The translations under genes were made by a program, and so were the position numbers. A stretch of 64,000 nt of DNA from Taeniopygia guttata (lineage: Eukaryota; Chordata; Aves; Passeriformes; Estrildidae), in contig NC_133030.1 of NCBI RefSeq assembly GCF_048771995.1, forward strand, positions 39,990,001 to 40,054,000. Reading direction: 5' to 3'. Below are positions 23,148 through 37,004 of this stretch, one piece after another. Position 1 is the stretch's first letter. The number at the start of each line of letters is the position of its first letter. Under the pieces are notes generated by a model that worked only from the letters and a program-made list of their open reading frames with translations, searched no databases and was not told the origin of the DNA.

Positions 23148-26100
23148 CAGGTGCACAGAGTCAGAAGCAGCAGCCTTCAGTCGCCTGTGAGTTCAGGGAG
23201 CCCACCTGGGCCAGCGCTCATCCCTTCGCTGCAGGATTCGCTTTTGCCTGGCCAGCTCGCCGGCCCCTCACACAGCTGCACGGGCTGCAGTGCTGTGAGA
23301 GGGATAAGATCTTGAGGAAACAGGGAGGGGTAGGACCCGGCTGGCACAGGCTGCTGCGTCATCGTCCTGTCAGAGTGCAAAAAGCACAGCCCTCGCTTTG
23401 GTTGTGCCACACGCTGTGGGTTGCTACGGTTATATTGTGCTGGTATGTCAAACATTTTCAGATGGATTGTTTCCTAGGAGAATAAACAATTGCTTCTTGC
23501 CAACGTCACGCACACGGCTAGCTCAGGGCACTCTCCAGCGCTGGAGTGCAATCCTCCAGATGGTCCTTGGCCGACTCTGTAGGTGCCGCCCATTCACAGC
23601 CACACAAAGCCCGAAACTCCTCATGCGTGTGCTTCCTTCGGTTTGCGCAAAATTGGGGTTTGAAAGGGCTGTATTCAAGAGCTGTGGCTGCTGCCTGGAA
23701 TTGCTCCAGCTGGTGAAAGGCTCCAGCTCCCTCCCTCTGGTCTTGACAAATACAGTGGAGCTGCTGAGACAGGTTAGTTGCGCTGGCTAGCGTGTTGTTT
23801 TCTGCTCTTCCATAAAGTTCTGACTCGATTTTCCTTCAGGTCTTTCAAAATAAATAAATAAAATACAGCAAACCTCTTCAAGTACATAAATGCTGAAAGA
23901 AGGCATTTAACACAACTGGTGTTTACAGAAACTGCGATCAAAACCTGGGCACTCAGTTTTGCACATCTGTTGATTTTCAGAGCTAGGGAAGGAAACAGCT
24001 TTGTCCTCAGTGAGCAGGGTCATGTGAGGATAGCACATAGAAAGGAAGCCGACCGAAGCACTGCTGTGCTCTCACGAGCTTTCTGCCACAGGCTGTGGGA
24101 GAGGACTCAGAACAGCATTAAATATAGCTGCAGCAGAACCTGCCTCGCTAGTTTCTCCTGGAGCTTTGAAATTTTCATTGAAAATGTCCTTTCATGGTGC
24201 AGTCTCGCTAATGATAGCAACGGCAGCAGGAGGGTCCAAAGGGCCTGGTGTTTTGTTAACCCCCCTACAGCTACATCCTCTCATCTCAGGTGGTTTCTGA
24301 AGACCTTCTGGCACTGTTAACAATGAGAAATGTTGCCACCTTTCCTTCTGTCCTCTTCGTAATTATAAATTATGATTATTCCAACAATTTTTAGCATTAT
24401 TATGGAGCGGACTCTGCAACTTCTAGAAACAATTTTCAGTTGCCATTAAAAACCTTGCATGGCCATATTTTTGGATCTGAGAGAACGGATCGGTTCTCTT
24501 TTTTGGAGACAAAAATGATGAGAAGTTCTGCTGGAAGTTACAAAATATCGGAATAAGGTCAATTTAAAATTTGTTTAATCACAGTTAGTCCTAATCCCGT
24601 CCCCTTCAATTGCCAAATACTTAGCTGTTAATTACTCCACTACCGACCCGGGGAGAAACATTTTAAGGTAATTTTCCCCACCCTGAAAGAAGCAGGGAAA
24701 ACCTGGGCTTGTTTTTATTGGTGCCACACCTAGGGGCAGCGGGCTCCACCCCGGAGGGAATTCCCACGCTCGGTAATTGCAGACGAGTGCTGGCAAACAT
24801 TCAGCAAGCTCCGGGTCCAGTTTGAGTCCAGATCCTGTAAATACAGCAGAAATCTTCACCAATATGCACGGCCTTTTCACAGTCCCTCCCTTTCTGAGGA
24901 TCTTCAGTGCTAGTGCTTTTCTCCTGCAGCCCAGCCTAGCTGCATCTGCTCAGCACAGAGAACTATCAAGGCCTTTGCAGCTGCCTGAAACAATGTGGTT
25001 TCCTTATTTTTTTTTTTTTTTCCCTGCCAAACAGTGAATAGTGGGGTTTCCTCTGATAAGACTAAACTGGTCTGGTCTATGCCTTTACGTCTTGTGGTCA
25101 GGTGGGCAGTGAAATCTTTCCACCTGTGGCTCAAACCTAATCGTGTTTCAAACACTGCAGTGCAGATAATGGCAGAACTCCCTGCAGATGGTACAAGTCA
25201 AGTGGTCCAGAAGCAAAGGAGGCAGCAGACAGGTCTGTGTGCTTTGTGTGCCTCTGGCAGCTCACAGGATCCCGGCTGGCTTGCGAGGGCCTGCCTGGTG
25301 ATTGCCGTGGGCTGCCTGCAGTGGGGAAATGGCCACAGCCTCAGCTGGCATCTCAGCTACTGGCCTAGCAAGAAGTAAAGGTACTAAAACCCCCTCCTGG
25401 TTTCCCTGTTCCCAAGCTTCTCCTCCATTCAAAAGTACCTTGTTTAAAGGCAGTGTCATAGGCTGGGAACCCCCTGTCTTGCACAGTTTCCTTCCGCTTT
25501 TCTGCTTCCTGAAACGCAGTGCCTTTGTCATCTCACAACCACACGGTGCCCCCTGAGCAACAAAAAGAGAGCACTCGGTGTGAGCTCCATTCATGATAGT
25601 CTCTGCAGACTCGCCTCCCCTGGAGACCCTTCTGGTGTGAGGAGGAGGGAGAATCCTCTTATCTTCCACCATTCCCTCAGGAAAAGAGACAGTGCCTCTG
25701 GGCACAGCTTGTAAAACCCACAAAATTGCAAAATTTTTGGCCAAAATGTTCTTAATTTTAAGCAGATAAGGAGCAGAGGAAAACAAACTCAGCATGTAAA
25801 TGGAGAAGAGGTCCTGTACAACTAGCACTTAACAGTGTTTTTAACTTTAGTAGAAATATAATTTTCACAAGGACAAAAATCCCTTTAAATCCCACAAAAT
25901 CCCTCAAGCCTGATGGGATCTGGAGAATTAGGGGCTATGAACACATCAGACTGGAAGCCTTGGTTCTCCTCCCCCTGCTTTCAGCAGGACAGGGACCAGG
26001 TATTACCAAGGACTGTGCGAAATAGCTCATTCTAGCAAAGTGCATTTGCCCCTCTTCTGGAGGTCAGGATTATTTGTTCACTGCTGAAGGGAAGCTGCTG

Positions 26101-26257
26101 TAGCCACAGTCATTGCCTTCCTCTAGAAATCCCCCTGAGGAGAAGCTGAGTAAGCTGAACCAGGGGATGCTGAGGCCATGGCAGTATTTTCTTCCTTTCT
26201 TCCTAAAGCAGCTGTTGCCACATACAATCAAGCAGAGGGCAAAAAAGGCAAACAACC
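23148..26257. other. Intergenic with conserved-looking non-coding DNA
   Basis: No gene recognised. 24350-24640 is AT-rich but of high complexity (TAATTA-type homeodomain cores, GCCATATTTTTGG, an AGAGAAC..GTTCTCT inverted repeat near 24481-24500) and looks like a conserved non-coding element. Short T runs occur near 25007-25021. Confidence 0.4.

Positions 26258-26286
<29 letters not shown>
26258..26286. repeat. Poly(A) run, 29 bp
   Basis: A pure A tract. No retrotransposon body was recognised directly upstream, so it may be an old retroposon tail or simple slippage. Confidence 0.9.
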
Positions 26287-26289
<3 letters not shown>

Positions 26290-26564
26290 AAGGGAAATGT
26301 TATGTTACTAAGGTCTCTTGCTGTGTTCAGCTGCAAGGCAAAGCAATGTGCCTTGTTTTCACATAAGGACTGCAAAGCATCTGTCCTGCAGTTCCCATGG
26401 GACTGGTTTTAATCCTTTTTTCCTAACTAACCAATCTGATTTACAGATGCTTGTGTTTTCCGCCCAGGTCCTGCAGACTTGTTGGAAACATCCTCAAGTG
26501 TTTCCTTCTTCAGGCAAATGAGTGGGAGAGATCCCAGCTGATACTTGGACTAGGGGAAGAGGTG

Positions 26565-26586
26565 TCAGCTCAGCTCAGCTCAGCTC
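26565..26586. repeat. (CAGCT)n pentamer repeat
   Basis: About four perfect CAGCT units in a row. The only feature seen between 26287 and 27330 apart from an A/G-rich run at 27162-27190. Confidence 0.8.
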
Positions 26587-27334
26587 ATGGACCAAGCCTT
26601 CTGTTTCTGCAGTGTTTCAGAGCAGCACAGTGCTACAGGGGGCTAAATGGGACTGGGATGGGGAGTGCAGCTGATTGTCACTGACCTCCCAGTCAGCATG
26701 TGGCCCTCTGAGGCTGCACACTCAGTGGAACTCAGGTCCCAACAGTGTTTTCCACTTGATTCACAATGAAAGTGGATGAGAACAGCTTTAGGAAAGACCA
26801 TACAAAGTAGAAAATGGCACAAGACATGTTATGTGCCTTATTTAGCAGTGAGTGATTTTCCTCTCACCTGCCTGGAGACACCTCAGTGGTGGCACGGGAG
26901 CATCCTCCTCCTGGCCAGGCAGCTTGGTCCCAGCTCGGACTGACAGCGTTGGGGACACTGCCTGCCTGCACTAGGAAAGTGAGAAACTCTTTAATAAGAG
27001 CTGTCAGGTGCACTGTGTTTACTTTGGTCTGGGTGATTCCCCAGAAAACCACAGTCCAGGCCAAAGGAGTGGCTTGGCGCCAGCTCTGGCATGGCTCCCC
27101 TGCTGTGGTCTTCCATGGGAGCTGCAAGAGCAGCTCCTGCAGCAACCAGGCACACACAAAGCAGAAAAAAAAAAAAAGAAAAAGAGAGTGAAGACACAAT
27201 GATGATCCTCTGGCTGTTCCCAAGCCCAAGAGAAAGTCCTGCCTTATCTCTAGTCTCTTCCTTCCAAACCCAAGAGCAGGAGTTGCAATTGACCATAGGA
27301 AATACTCTGTTTTCTGAGAAGAAACCAAACACCT

Positions 27335-27465
27335 AAAAGCAAGCAAACAAACAAAAAAAAAACCCTCCAAAACAAAACAAACAAACACAAAAACTCCACC
27401 AAAAAGACAACAAAAAGCCAATAAAAAATAAAAAACACAACAAAAAAACCCCAAACAAAAAATGT
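27335..27465. repeat. A-rich low-complexity tract, CAAA/CAAAA-type
   Basis: About 130 bp made almost entirely of A and C in AAAC/CAAAA units. On the opposite strand this gives long F/V/C/L-rich pseudo-ORFs, which are artefacts of composition. Confidence 0.85.
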
Positions 27466-30400
27466 ATCTGTGCAACACACCCATTTACACTGAAATCCAG
27501 TACATCCACCTAGAAATTGCATCAGCTTGATCCAGGTGTAATTTTGCTGTGGTGATAGCCATTTCAGGCAAAGTCTTCAGCCCTGATCTGCTTTGGCTGC
27601 CTGACAATTGCCTTTCCCCATGCTCAGCCAGTTTCTGTGTTTCTGCCCCCAACCCTGGCCCTCACTGGGAAGCTTTCTTGTGTTCTCATAGCTGCTGTGG
27701 GCAATTCCACACTGGCATCTGATTTTGGTCCTTCAAAGTATTTGGCTCTTTCTCCTCACTGCTGGTCTGCCATGCCTGTGTTCATTCAGTACGTTAACAT
27801 TTACAGTGACTTCATGGCAAATCCACCCTGTAGCTCTCTGCATCCAAAGGAAATGGAATAAAGAAAGGCACTGGCAGCTCAGCTATGACACAAAGTGTCC
27901 ATGAAGCAGAGAATGAAGATCAGCTTGAACACCTGCCTTGCTGGCTCAAAAAGAGTGGAAGTGGTGAAGCTCTCCTGGATGAGCAGCAGCAAGTCTCAGG
28001 AGCTGAGTCACCAAGACACCTACCTGTCAGCAGGTGATGGGGACATGTCAGCCATCTCTCAGAGCACCCACGTGGCATGGCGCGTGCTGCTCACAGAGGT
28101 TTGGCTGTGCTGTCACCAGGGAAATGGAAGGTGGCTGTCACACCATAGTTGACATAAGAAGTGAAGGGAGCCCTGCACACAGTGCAGGACATGTACTTTT
28201 ACTTTCAGTGCTGGTTTTGTTTATACAGCTTGGGTGGAGGCAGGAACCCCACCAAAACAAACTTACAAAAGGAGCAGTTAATTTGTGGAAGGAACATGGA
28301 ATTTCCCAAGGTAAGAACAGCATGTTGAAGTGGTTGCATTTCCATCAAGCAGCTGGCATTCTTTCCAGTGCCCCTCCTCCTCCTCTCCAGCCTTGCTTCC
28401 TTGCAGGCTGAGGGCAGCTGTGGCTCCTGTGGATCAAGGCCAGCCCTGGAGCTCCGTGCCTGCCTACCTGGAGCCATGCCTGTTTGCAAGGTGAGCCTTT
28501 GTACATGAGCAGAAGCAACACCTGTGCACTGGGACAGCTTTGCTGCTTCACTCCTCTCCTCCCTTCTGCTGGGTGGCCCCAGGGCCTGCAGGGAACTGAA
28601 AATTGATGCTTCTGTTTGCCATGGTAAAGCACTGAGAGCCAGCAGACTCTTCTCATTTTTTCAATTTTCACTATTTCAATAGGGCATACACTCGGTCGTG
28701 CAAGTTGCCCTGACAGTTTCTTGTGGCATCCCCATCTCACAGCATGGCAAACATCTATTCCCCTTGTGTCCTCCTGACCTTGATTGCTCATCTGAGGGGG
28801 CCCCTGTCCTACCTCCAACCTGCTCTGCGCTCCCAAATTCTCCTACTGGCTTCTCTTGCTCATTCCTATGATAAGCCTTCAAGACCATCTCTGTCTTTTT
28901 ATATGGAAAGTGCACAAACTCCACCTCTTCCTTCTTCTAGGCTCAGCAAAAGCCTCTGCCTGCTGCTAGGAAGACTTGGTGCTCCTTCCTGTCCTGGCAA
29001 TTTGGGGGATTTCTAGGGGGTTTTTCCTGCATGGTTTGGGTCACAACGACTTTCATTCTTCCAGACCCAGCTCTGGAAGAGGTTTTCTATCTCCCTGCTC
29101 TCCCTTATCTCTCCCACTGGAGGCTGATTCCCCTTGGATGGCTGGTGGAGTAATTAGAGTGCAGTTCCCTCTGCTTGCTTTGGGCAAAAATAAAAAAAAT
29201 TAATTTAAATTAAGGTACCCTGGCTGGTTCTGCCTGAACTGAACTAGGGGAAAATTCCTGCACTCCTCTCTGCCAGCTGTGATATGAGTGCTGTGGCAGC
29301 CAGGCAGACCAGGGTCATCAGCTCTTCCAGCTGCAAAGCTGGGGCTCAGCAAGCCATGTGCTGTGTTACACTTCTCCCCAAGAGGCCAAAACCAAACCAG
29401 CTCTGTGCTAAGCAGAGGTGCTTAGTTGGTTAGCCAAGGGGGTTAGCTGAAGCACTAGTCTCAGGTTCTGCTAGAAGATCTGCCTATCCTAACATTCAGA
29501 CTCCTGAGAGGCTGGTGCTGGCTCTTTCCTCAGCTCTGGTGTGAACAGCACTGACTCTCAAAGCCTTCCTCTTTTCCTCCTGAAATATGCCAAAGTTAAC
29601 GCTCTTCCAGGTGAATATAATAAACATCCAGCTAGGGAATCCACATGAGAAAGGGGTGTCTTGTCCTGCAGTGCAAAGGCCAGCAGGCACATTTCCATGG
29701 AAATGAGGCCTGATCTCCATGTAGGAGAGTGAGAAGAGGGGCCATGCTGTCTCCTTTTCTTCCCTAATGCCAGACATTCAGAACAGTGGCACAGGGTCAG
29801 AAACAGAGTTTGAGAGTATGGGATTAGGTTGCTTGGCCAGGAGGGAATAAAGACCTAGCAGTCCTCGAGTGGGCCCACTGAAAGGTCCCACTTGGGTGAG
29901 GCATGCCCCCATGCAGACCCCTGGCTGTTCAGGTGCTTCCAAGCCAAGAGAGAAGCCACTAGTGAGTTGTACATACTGCAGGAGCTATGGAGCAGCTGAG
30001 CACAGGCTTTCCAGGTGCTGGCTTTGGATACAGGCTTTCACAGACTATCAGCATCCTGATTTAAGGTTTGAAATCTGTTTTGGGATCCACACCCAAGTGC
30101 TGATTTCCACTACTGGACAGAAAGCATTTTTTCCTGAAGCTGGGATGAAATAGTTGCTATATTCCTGTGGCACTTTAGAATGCCCTTTTGTAGGCCCTGC
30201 AGCATGAGCCCCAGCTGGGACTGGATTATATTGCTCTTAGTTGTCCTGCTGTTGGGTAGTTAATATAGACACTAGCATGGGCAGAAGCATCACCCTGCAC
30301 CGGCCTGAACTACTAATTGCTAAGAGCCCAAGTGATGGTGAGGTTATTTATATCCCAGCCTTTTCAGCATTGGTCATGGCTGAAGACAACACACTAGACT

Positions 30401-31900
30401 GAAAAGACCTCTGGGCTGGTGATTGGGGTGGCCTTATTAAGTGTTAAACTCAGCCTGTTCCTCAACGAGCTGTTTTCTTTATGTAACCCTGACACACCTT
30501 GCAATAGCCTGGCTGGAAAATCAATTGCAGCACAGAGAGCAATGTGAGCAGCACCTTCAGTGGCTCCATGTGTGCCCAAGGTTGATCATCCCTGACATTA
30601 ATTATGGGTTTGCTCAACTCCGCGGATGAGGCCTCTGTTTTTCAGTATAATCACATGAGCTCAGATGGCCCCAAGCACAGCTTTGATTCTCACATGGAGC
30701 AAGCGCTGGGAGAACACGTGTGGCTGCTGCAGTGCCTGACAGGTAAACGTGCTGGGGCTGATGTGGTGAGCAGCCTTGGAACCTGTCACCACATCCTGGG
30801 TGTTGTTGCAGCACCTCCTGCCAGGGGCTCCCCTGCTCAGGTGACTTCTGGCAGCCCCTTCATGCAGAGCTGTCTCTGGTGGCAGTAGAGGCTGCCAGCT
30901 CCTGTGGCAAGGCTTCAAGGAACAGACCAGTTTATCACCTCCAAGTTGTTAAATCTAATCAAACAACAACACAGGAATTCAGTGAGCTGAGAAACCTGCT
31001 TTGAACAGGAACTTACTTGATTGGAGTGCCAGCTGTCAGAAGCTAGGACAGGACATGACTGGCTGTTCCAGGTGGTTGTGGGCTGGGAGAAAGAGGGAGA
31101 TCATAGGGATTGAAACAGCAAAAGCACACCCTGGAAGCTGTGTGTCCTTGTAGGTAACTCTGCAGGCTGGATGGACGCATGTCTCCAAGCACTGGCACTG
31201 CTCTGTGGCTGGAGAGGGTCCCTACAGGTGTCCTTCCAAGAACTGAAAGTAGCCTGATGGTCTGTGGTGAAGGGAGGTGGCTTTATTCTGGTGACAGAAA
31301 GGTTTTGGGCAGAGGAATTCCCAGCTTTTCACGTCATCTGAGTTTGGATGGCTGCAAATTTTTGAAAAGGAAAGCTGTGCCAAAATTAATGACAAGCTAT
31401 TCCACATGCAGACCATGCTGCTGAATTAGTTGCAGGTTTCTATCCAAACCCGGGCTCAGTCCATCCTTGGCAGGCAATCTGCAGGGAAGGATTCCTCTGA
31501 CCTTTTCCCTGCATGAGATCCACTGAGCACAGTCCAGTAACCCTGAGCTGACACTGAGCAGCCCCAGCAAAACAGCAGCTGTGTCCAGTCACCTGAATGT
31601 TTGGAAATCCTGGACTCTGGATTGCACAAAGTACAGCTGATGTGCCCTGGCTGTACTGGACAGACTGTCCCCTCATGTGCCAGGATCCCAAGAGTATAAC
31701 CTGCCAGACTTAGCACATGCATGCAGCTTCTCTCAGCACAGGAACCTTTATGTCAGGCCAGGAAACCCCAAACAGAAATAGGGCAACCCCTGCCTGCCCA
31801 AGCAGCTTGCTGGGATTTCTCCATAGCAATGCACTGTGGGCTTTTTGCAGCAAACCATGACCCAGCTTGCTTGCAGCAAGTCACATGCTTTGCTTGGCCA
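27466..31900. other. Intergenic, no gene seen
   Basis: Many short ORFs on both strands but no recognisable protein motif, RNA or repeat family. Confidence 0.5.
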
Positions 31901-32110
31901 GCCCTGAGCTGGGCCCAGCTTTTCAGGGCGCCTGCAGAGGCGGGCCAGCGGCGTGCCCGGCTGCCAGCTGCGGGGCAAGGGCTGCAGCTCCCGGCTGCTG
32001 CAGCTCCCGGCTGCTGCGGCACGGAGCCATGGCTGACGTGCTGGGCTGCCTGCCCTGCAACATCTTCATGTTCCGTCAGGCAGGAGTAGGCTCAAGTGGT
32101 GGGGGGAGTG
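31901..32110 (+). other. Small GC-rich patch with a Kozak ATG
   Basis: A locally CpG-containing patch of about 200 bp. It includes two perfect tandem copies of a 16-bp unit (31982-32013, CTGCAGCTCCCGGCTG) and, after it, an ATG at 32030 in strong context (GAGCCATGG) reading MADVLGCLPCNIFMFRQ. It could be a minor promoter with a first exon or just a GC-rich spot. No known protein is recognised. Confidence 0.25.
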
Positions 32111-35100
32111 TTAGTGCCGAGTTCAGCTCCAGCTCTTCATCTAGCGTCACCTAAGTCTTGCTCCAAGCGTATCTAGATTAAAAATACTGTGTTCTTCTAG
32201 CACGATATATATTCCTCTCCTAAGGGGTTGCACCCATGGGGAATTGTCGTTGTGCATTTTCTAGCAGATGAGAGAGAGAGGCAAAGTATTCCACCTGCTT
32301 CCCCCTGCTCTCTGTCCTTCTTATGCAGTATGGGTTTCTGCTCCCTGTATTACAGTACCTTGGAGCAAGCCTTGCTCAGTTATTCTGTTATGGAAAAGGG
32401 ACAGTCTGCTGTCCTAGGGTGTGCTTATTTCTGTGTGCCTCAGACCAGGGGGACAAAAGCAGAGGTCACAGAAAACATTTTTCACAGAACGGATCTGTCA
32501 TGACCTCTGATCACCTCTTTTGCCCTACTGTGCTGACCAGCCTGAGGCTGAGTGTGTAACTCTGGCCTTGACATATCCCTTTGCTTGTGTAGGCAGCCCT
32601 TTGCTTTATTTTCTAGGCAGCAGATGTGCCCAGTGGACTCCTGCAAGCTGGCAGGCACAAAAAAGTGAGGAGATGCAATGCTTATCATTGCCATGCTTAC
32701 ACCTTTCCAAGGAACTGGTCTTTTATCTCTCAGGTCCGCATCCCACTGCCCTTGTGCCTCTGTACACACAGAAAAGTTCTCGTTAAGAAGGAACTGGATT
32801 GTCTGGAAAATATCCTGCGATTCACTCTGCCAGCATCCTGGTCCTGAACAGCTGCTCTGTGTGGCTCTGCACTTGCTAAGATGTGGTAAACAACTCTCCA
32901 AGGAGTAGCTTGAAAGAGAGATGGGCTTTTTCAGTAGATACAGCTGAGTGCAGGGAAGGAGAGCACAGCAGGGACCTGAGATGGAAAGGAAACAGGAAAA
33001 CCTGCCACTGCTTTATGTGTTTTACTCTCAGAGCAGCAGCCGTCTTCTGTACTTCCCTTAAAAGAAAGAAAAGGCAAAGATGATTCATGTCCCATTCCCC
33101 AGCTCAGCCTTGAAGCAGCATTAGTGTGACTAAGGTCCTTGCTGCATCATTTCTTTCTCCATCTGATGCCGAGAAGGTCGTAGCAGGGCAGATTGTGATT
33201 AAGTGGAATTTCTTAATGTTGAAAGACATTTGAGATTTGTCCCGGTGATTAATAAAATTACTTGGGGGCCATAGGAAAATCTGATCCTATGCATTTTTTT
33301 CTGAAGAGCACAAACCCTTTGAAAGTCCTGTGTGTGAAAGCTTAGAGAACAGCATTTGCATGGGGTGCCTCTGCCAGCAAAGCTGAGCAAAGGTGAAACC
33401 CATCATACCACAGGGCCCCTGCCAGCAAGAAATCCTCCTGAATTTCCACATAGCTCTGGTTACTGGTGTTCACAGCCTTTCACCTTGCCTTTTTGCACGC
33501 TGCTGGAGGAAGTCTGCTAGTTTAGTAGAGCCTAGAGCACGTGAGGGAGGCCCAGTGCACAGACAGCAGCCCAAATCTTGCCAATCCCAGCAGAAATCAG
33601 ACCGAGTGTGTTTGCAGCTGCTTTAATGCTGTAGCTGATGGTTTTACCAGTTCATGTTCCTCATGGCTCTGCAGAGGAGAGGACAGGTAGCCTGCCCTGG
33701 GAAATACCTCCTCTGCAAACACCTATTTAAAGGCAGTCCCTGCCCTGGGGAGTTTGCAGCCCAAAGCTGGGGCAGAGAAGCTGCAGGCCAGAAGCCTGTG
33801 TGGGCTGTGACTCCATGTCCTACAGCAATGTTTTGTGTCTGCTGGTTTGTTGTGCCCTAAGATGCACATGCAGCCTGCCTGGGTGAGGAGCAGCAGAGTG
33901 AGTGGGGTGGCAGTGGCTTTGCTCCAGTCACACACGTGATAAACAGCAGAGATGGAGCTGGAGCTGGTCTCTGCCTGTCTGTGCCGCTTGTTACTAGAAG
34001 GTGCTTCAGAAGACAGGCTATGTTTTACTTTCTTGTTGTCCTCAGTGGTGTTAAGGAGCAGACTGAATCCTCCTATGCTGCAGCATAAATCACTGACTAT
34101 CTGTACCTCATTTTTCCCACTGGGGACTTAGAACCTACTGTGAGTATTTTAAGTGGCTAGTACCACATTCAGACTCACTGCTGTTAATGCAATTCCTAAT
34201 TTAAATTACTGGCTGTTTGCTAGCAAAAACATTTCTTTCCCTCTCCCTCATTCCTTTGGTGTTGATCAGCCTGTTCTGTCCTGGCTTCTCAAAGGGAGGT
34301 TTTCTCTGGAGACATGTGCAGCCCCAGTTGGCAGATGCTGGAGGCATACAGCTCTCACAGAGGCCCCTTCTGGGGACTCTCAAAACTGTGCCAGCAGCAG
34401 CACGTCTGGCGTTCTACATGAGTTCTGTGAGGTGCTGTGTATGGACAGAGGGCACAGCAGGTTGCTAGTTAGCAAAAGGGAAATGCTCTGGGTTTATGCA
34501 GGAGCCAGTTCATTAGGTACATGATTACAGCTCTGCAAGAAGTGATTTAGCTATCAGCTGTAAGAGGGAGAGAGACACTGATGTAGCTGCTGCACCACAT
34601 ATGAGAAGAATCATCCTATCATCTGCAGCTTCATGCAGCTCATGCCACACACACACAGTTCAAACAATTTCCTTTGCTTCTACACTTCTTGTAAGGCAGC
34701 CAGGCGTGTCAAACTCTCACTTTCAAGGACAGATCTTCAGTACATATTTCGATCCTGTCTGAGCAGGAGTCAAAAAAACATCAACTGGTGTTGATGGGAT
34801 AAAGGCACTTAACTTTCCATCCAGGGGAGCAGTCAGTCATTGCAGCAAAATTTATGTCAATCATAAGTCACAGCCATACCTTTCAGGGACCACAGGACAA
34901 GCATGTTCCACACTGAAGCTTTGATGCCTTGCAGATATTTGCATGTATCACCACTGCTTCTTTTTCTAACCTCTACTTAATTAAAAAAAAAAAAAAAGAG
35001 TTAAAATGAAATTCCATGCAAAGCAGCTCCATCACTGCACCAGCTTGCACTCTCCTGTCTGAAGAGCTCTTGGAGGCTCAGTTCAAGGGAAGTGAGCTAC

Positions 35101-37004
35101 TCCATCGACTGGAGGTTAAAAGTACAAGGAGCCTCTCTGCTTTAACCCTTTAAAGAGGGATGTTTTGCAGGGCTTGTTCTCATTTTGTAGCTTACTTACT
35201 TCTGAATGTCATGACTGTTTACATCCACTGTAGGTGCATCGTGTCCTGAACTCTGGATTTCCACATTCCAGTGACAGAGTGATGAGGTTAAGTGGGACCA
35301 TACTCTGCACATTTCACTGATCTCATACATCTTGTCTTTGTCTTCCTACTGTGGTTTACTGAGGCTGCTCCTATACAGCTAGTGGAATAGGGCTTGGAAT
35401 GCCAGGCACTAGAGGGGACATATCCTTCCACAGGCTTTGATGGAAGGAGCACTTGCATCCAATGGCTGGTCCTGTACAAAGACTCAGCTGCCACCAGGAG
35501 CAAAGAGCAACTGGGCCCAGCTGTAAGTACAGTGAAGCGTGTGTCACAGCACTGCTCTTTGGGCTGAGTAACAATTGAAATGTAATAAAAAAGTCTGTCC
35601 TGTCTCTAGGGCATACTTGCTTCTCAGTTCACTCTGAAAAGACCCCTTTGTGATGGCACACAGCAGCATGCGTCCATCTTCACCTCTGGCTGGCACAGGG
35701 TCAGACCCAGCCTGGGTTAAAAGCTCCCCATATCCCAGTGGGCAGGTGTGTGGAAGAGAGGGGACACTGAGAGACAGGACCATTTGTGCCACTGCCAGCA
35801 CCCTGCCAAGCAGCAGCATCCTTACTGATTCACCTGCACACCTCAGCTTGGGTGGAAGACCAGCCACGGCCTAAAGGGAGACTGTTCCCAAGTTGTTTTC
35901 TTGGTGTCCTCAGAGGCAGGACTCAGAACCTCTGGGACTGGAGATGAAGATGATATTTCATGTGTCATTTAGCAAAATTTTAAATAATACAGCCATGCCT
36001 TTATCCTGTGCTTACAAGGAACATTCAATTTCTTGACAGCCTTCAAGGGCCCAGCTGTAAATTCAGTGGAACAGAATAGCTTCAGAGATAACATTTTTCT
36101 TATGGTGATGTTGAGAAGCGTCTGTGGTGGTGTTTCATGATGAATGCACTCACAACACCAGGGACTTGCATCCAGGAAGAGGACACACTGAGCTGTGTTT
36201 GCTTTGTTGCTGAATGAAAGCATCTGCAAGGGAAATACCTAACACTCCCTGGGTGATGTACACTCCCTGGGTGATGTACCTTGGCATCACACCGTGGGTT
36301 GTATCAGTCTCCAGATATGGTCTAAGTCATGGGCAAAATATCCAGTGGCAGGACAAGGGTTGGTGTCAGAATCAGCATCCGTTTACCATCCAAAAGCTGT
36401 ACACTTGACACAGATTGCTTTGCAGCCCCAAAACCTTTAGCATGAAAGGGTCCTCAGGATTAATTTTGAAAATAACACCTCCAATGAGCTGGGCTTTTTT
36501 CCTGGTATATTTAGAGCAGTCCAAAGATAGAGTCAGCGGTTAGAGGGAATAGGATGTGTGTGTGAAGGGGGCTAGATGCTGTGAGGATGAGAGAAAGCAG
36601 AGCCAAGCAGACCTGATGGAAGGCTGCTAGCTCTAAATGAAGACCTGCCCCTATGCAAGCATGAGGAGTTTAACAGCTTTATATTATATGGATGGTAATT
36701 GGATGTAAATTTGAGGGCTGGCTTTTCAGAGATGGCATGTTAAACCCCAAGACAGAGGTATGCCTAGTGCACATGACTCAGGAAAAGAGTGGGAGAGGAA
36801 GGAAATTCTACTGTGTCGCAATCACGAAAGCTTAGGAGAAAACATTTTTCAGGTGAGTGAGAAAACAAACATCTGAAGTTTCCAATGAATAAGAAAAAAG
36901 CGTGAAATAGATTCTTGTTTTCTGGGTAAAGAAGTAATCTGTTTCACTTGGGAAGTTCTCAATATGGTTTTAGTCCTTCATATTTTAAAAAAAATTTCAT
37001 TGTT
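32111..37004. other. Intergenic, no gene seen
   Basis: No exon or repeat family recognised. Minor items are a 15-bp A run at 34983-34997 and an 18-bp tandem duplication at 36243-36278. Confidence 0.5.
36243..36278. repeat. Perfect 18-bp tandem duplication
   Basis: CACTCCCTGGGTGATGTA occurs twice back to back without a mismatch, suggesting a recent slippage event. Confidence 0.85.

Noticed and set aside
26864-27522. 206- and 90-codon ORFs on the minus strand, F/V/C/L-rich, membrane-like
   Set aside because: Produced by the A/C-rich low-complexity tract at 27335-27465; not a transmembrane protein gene.
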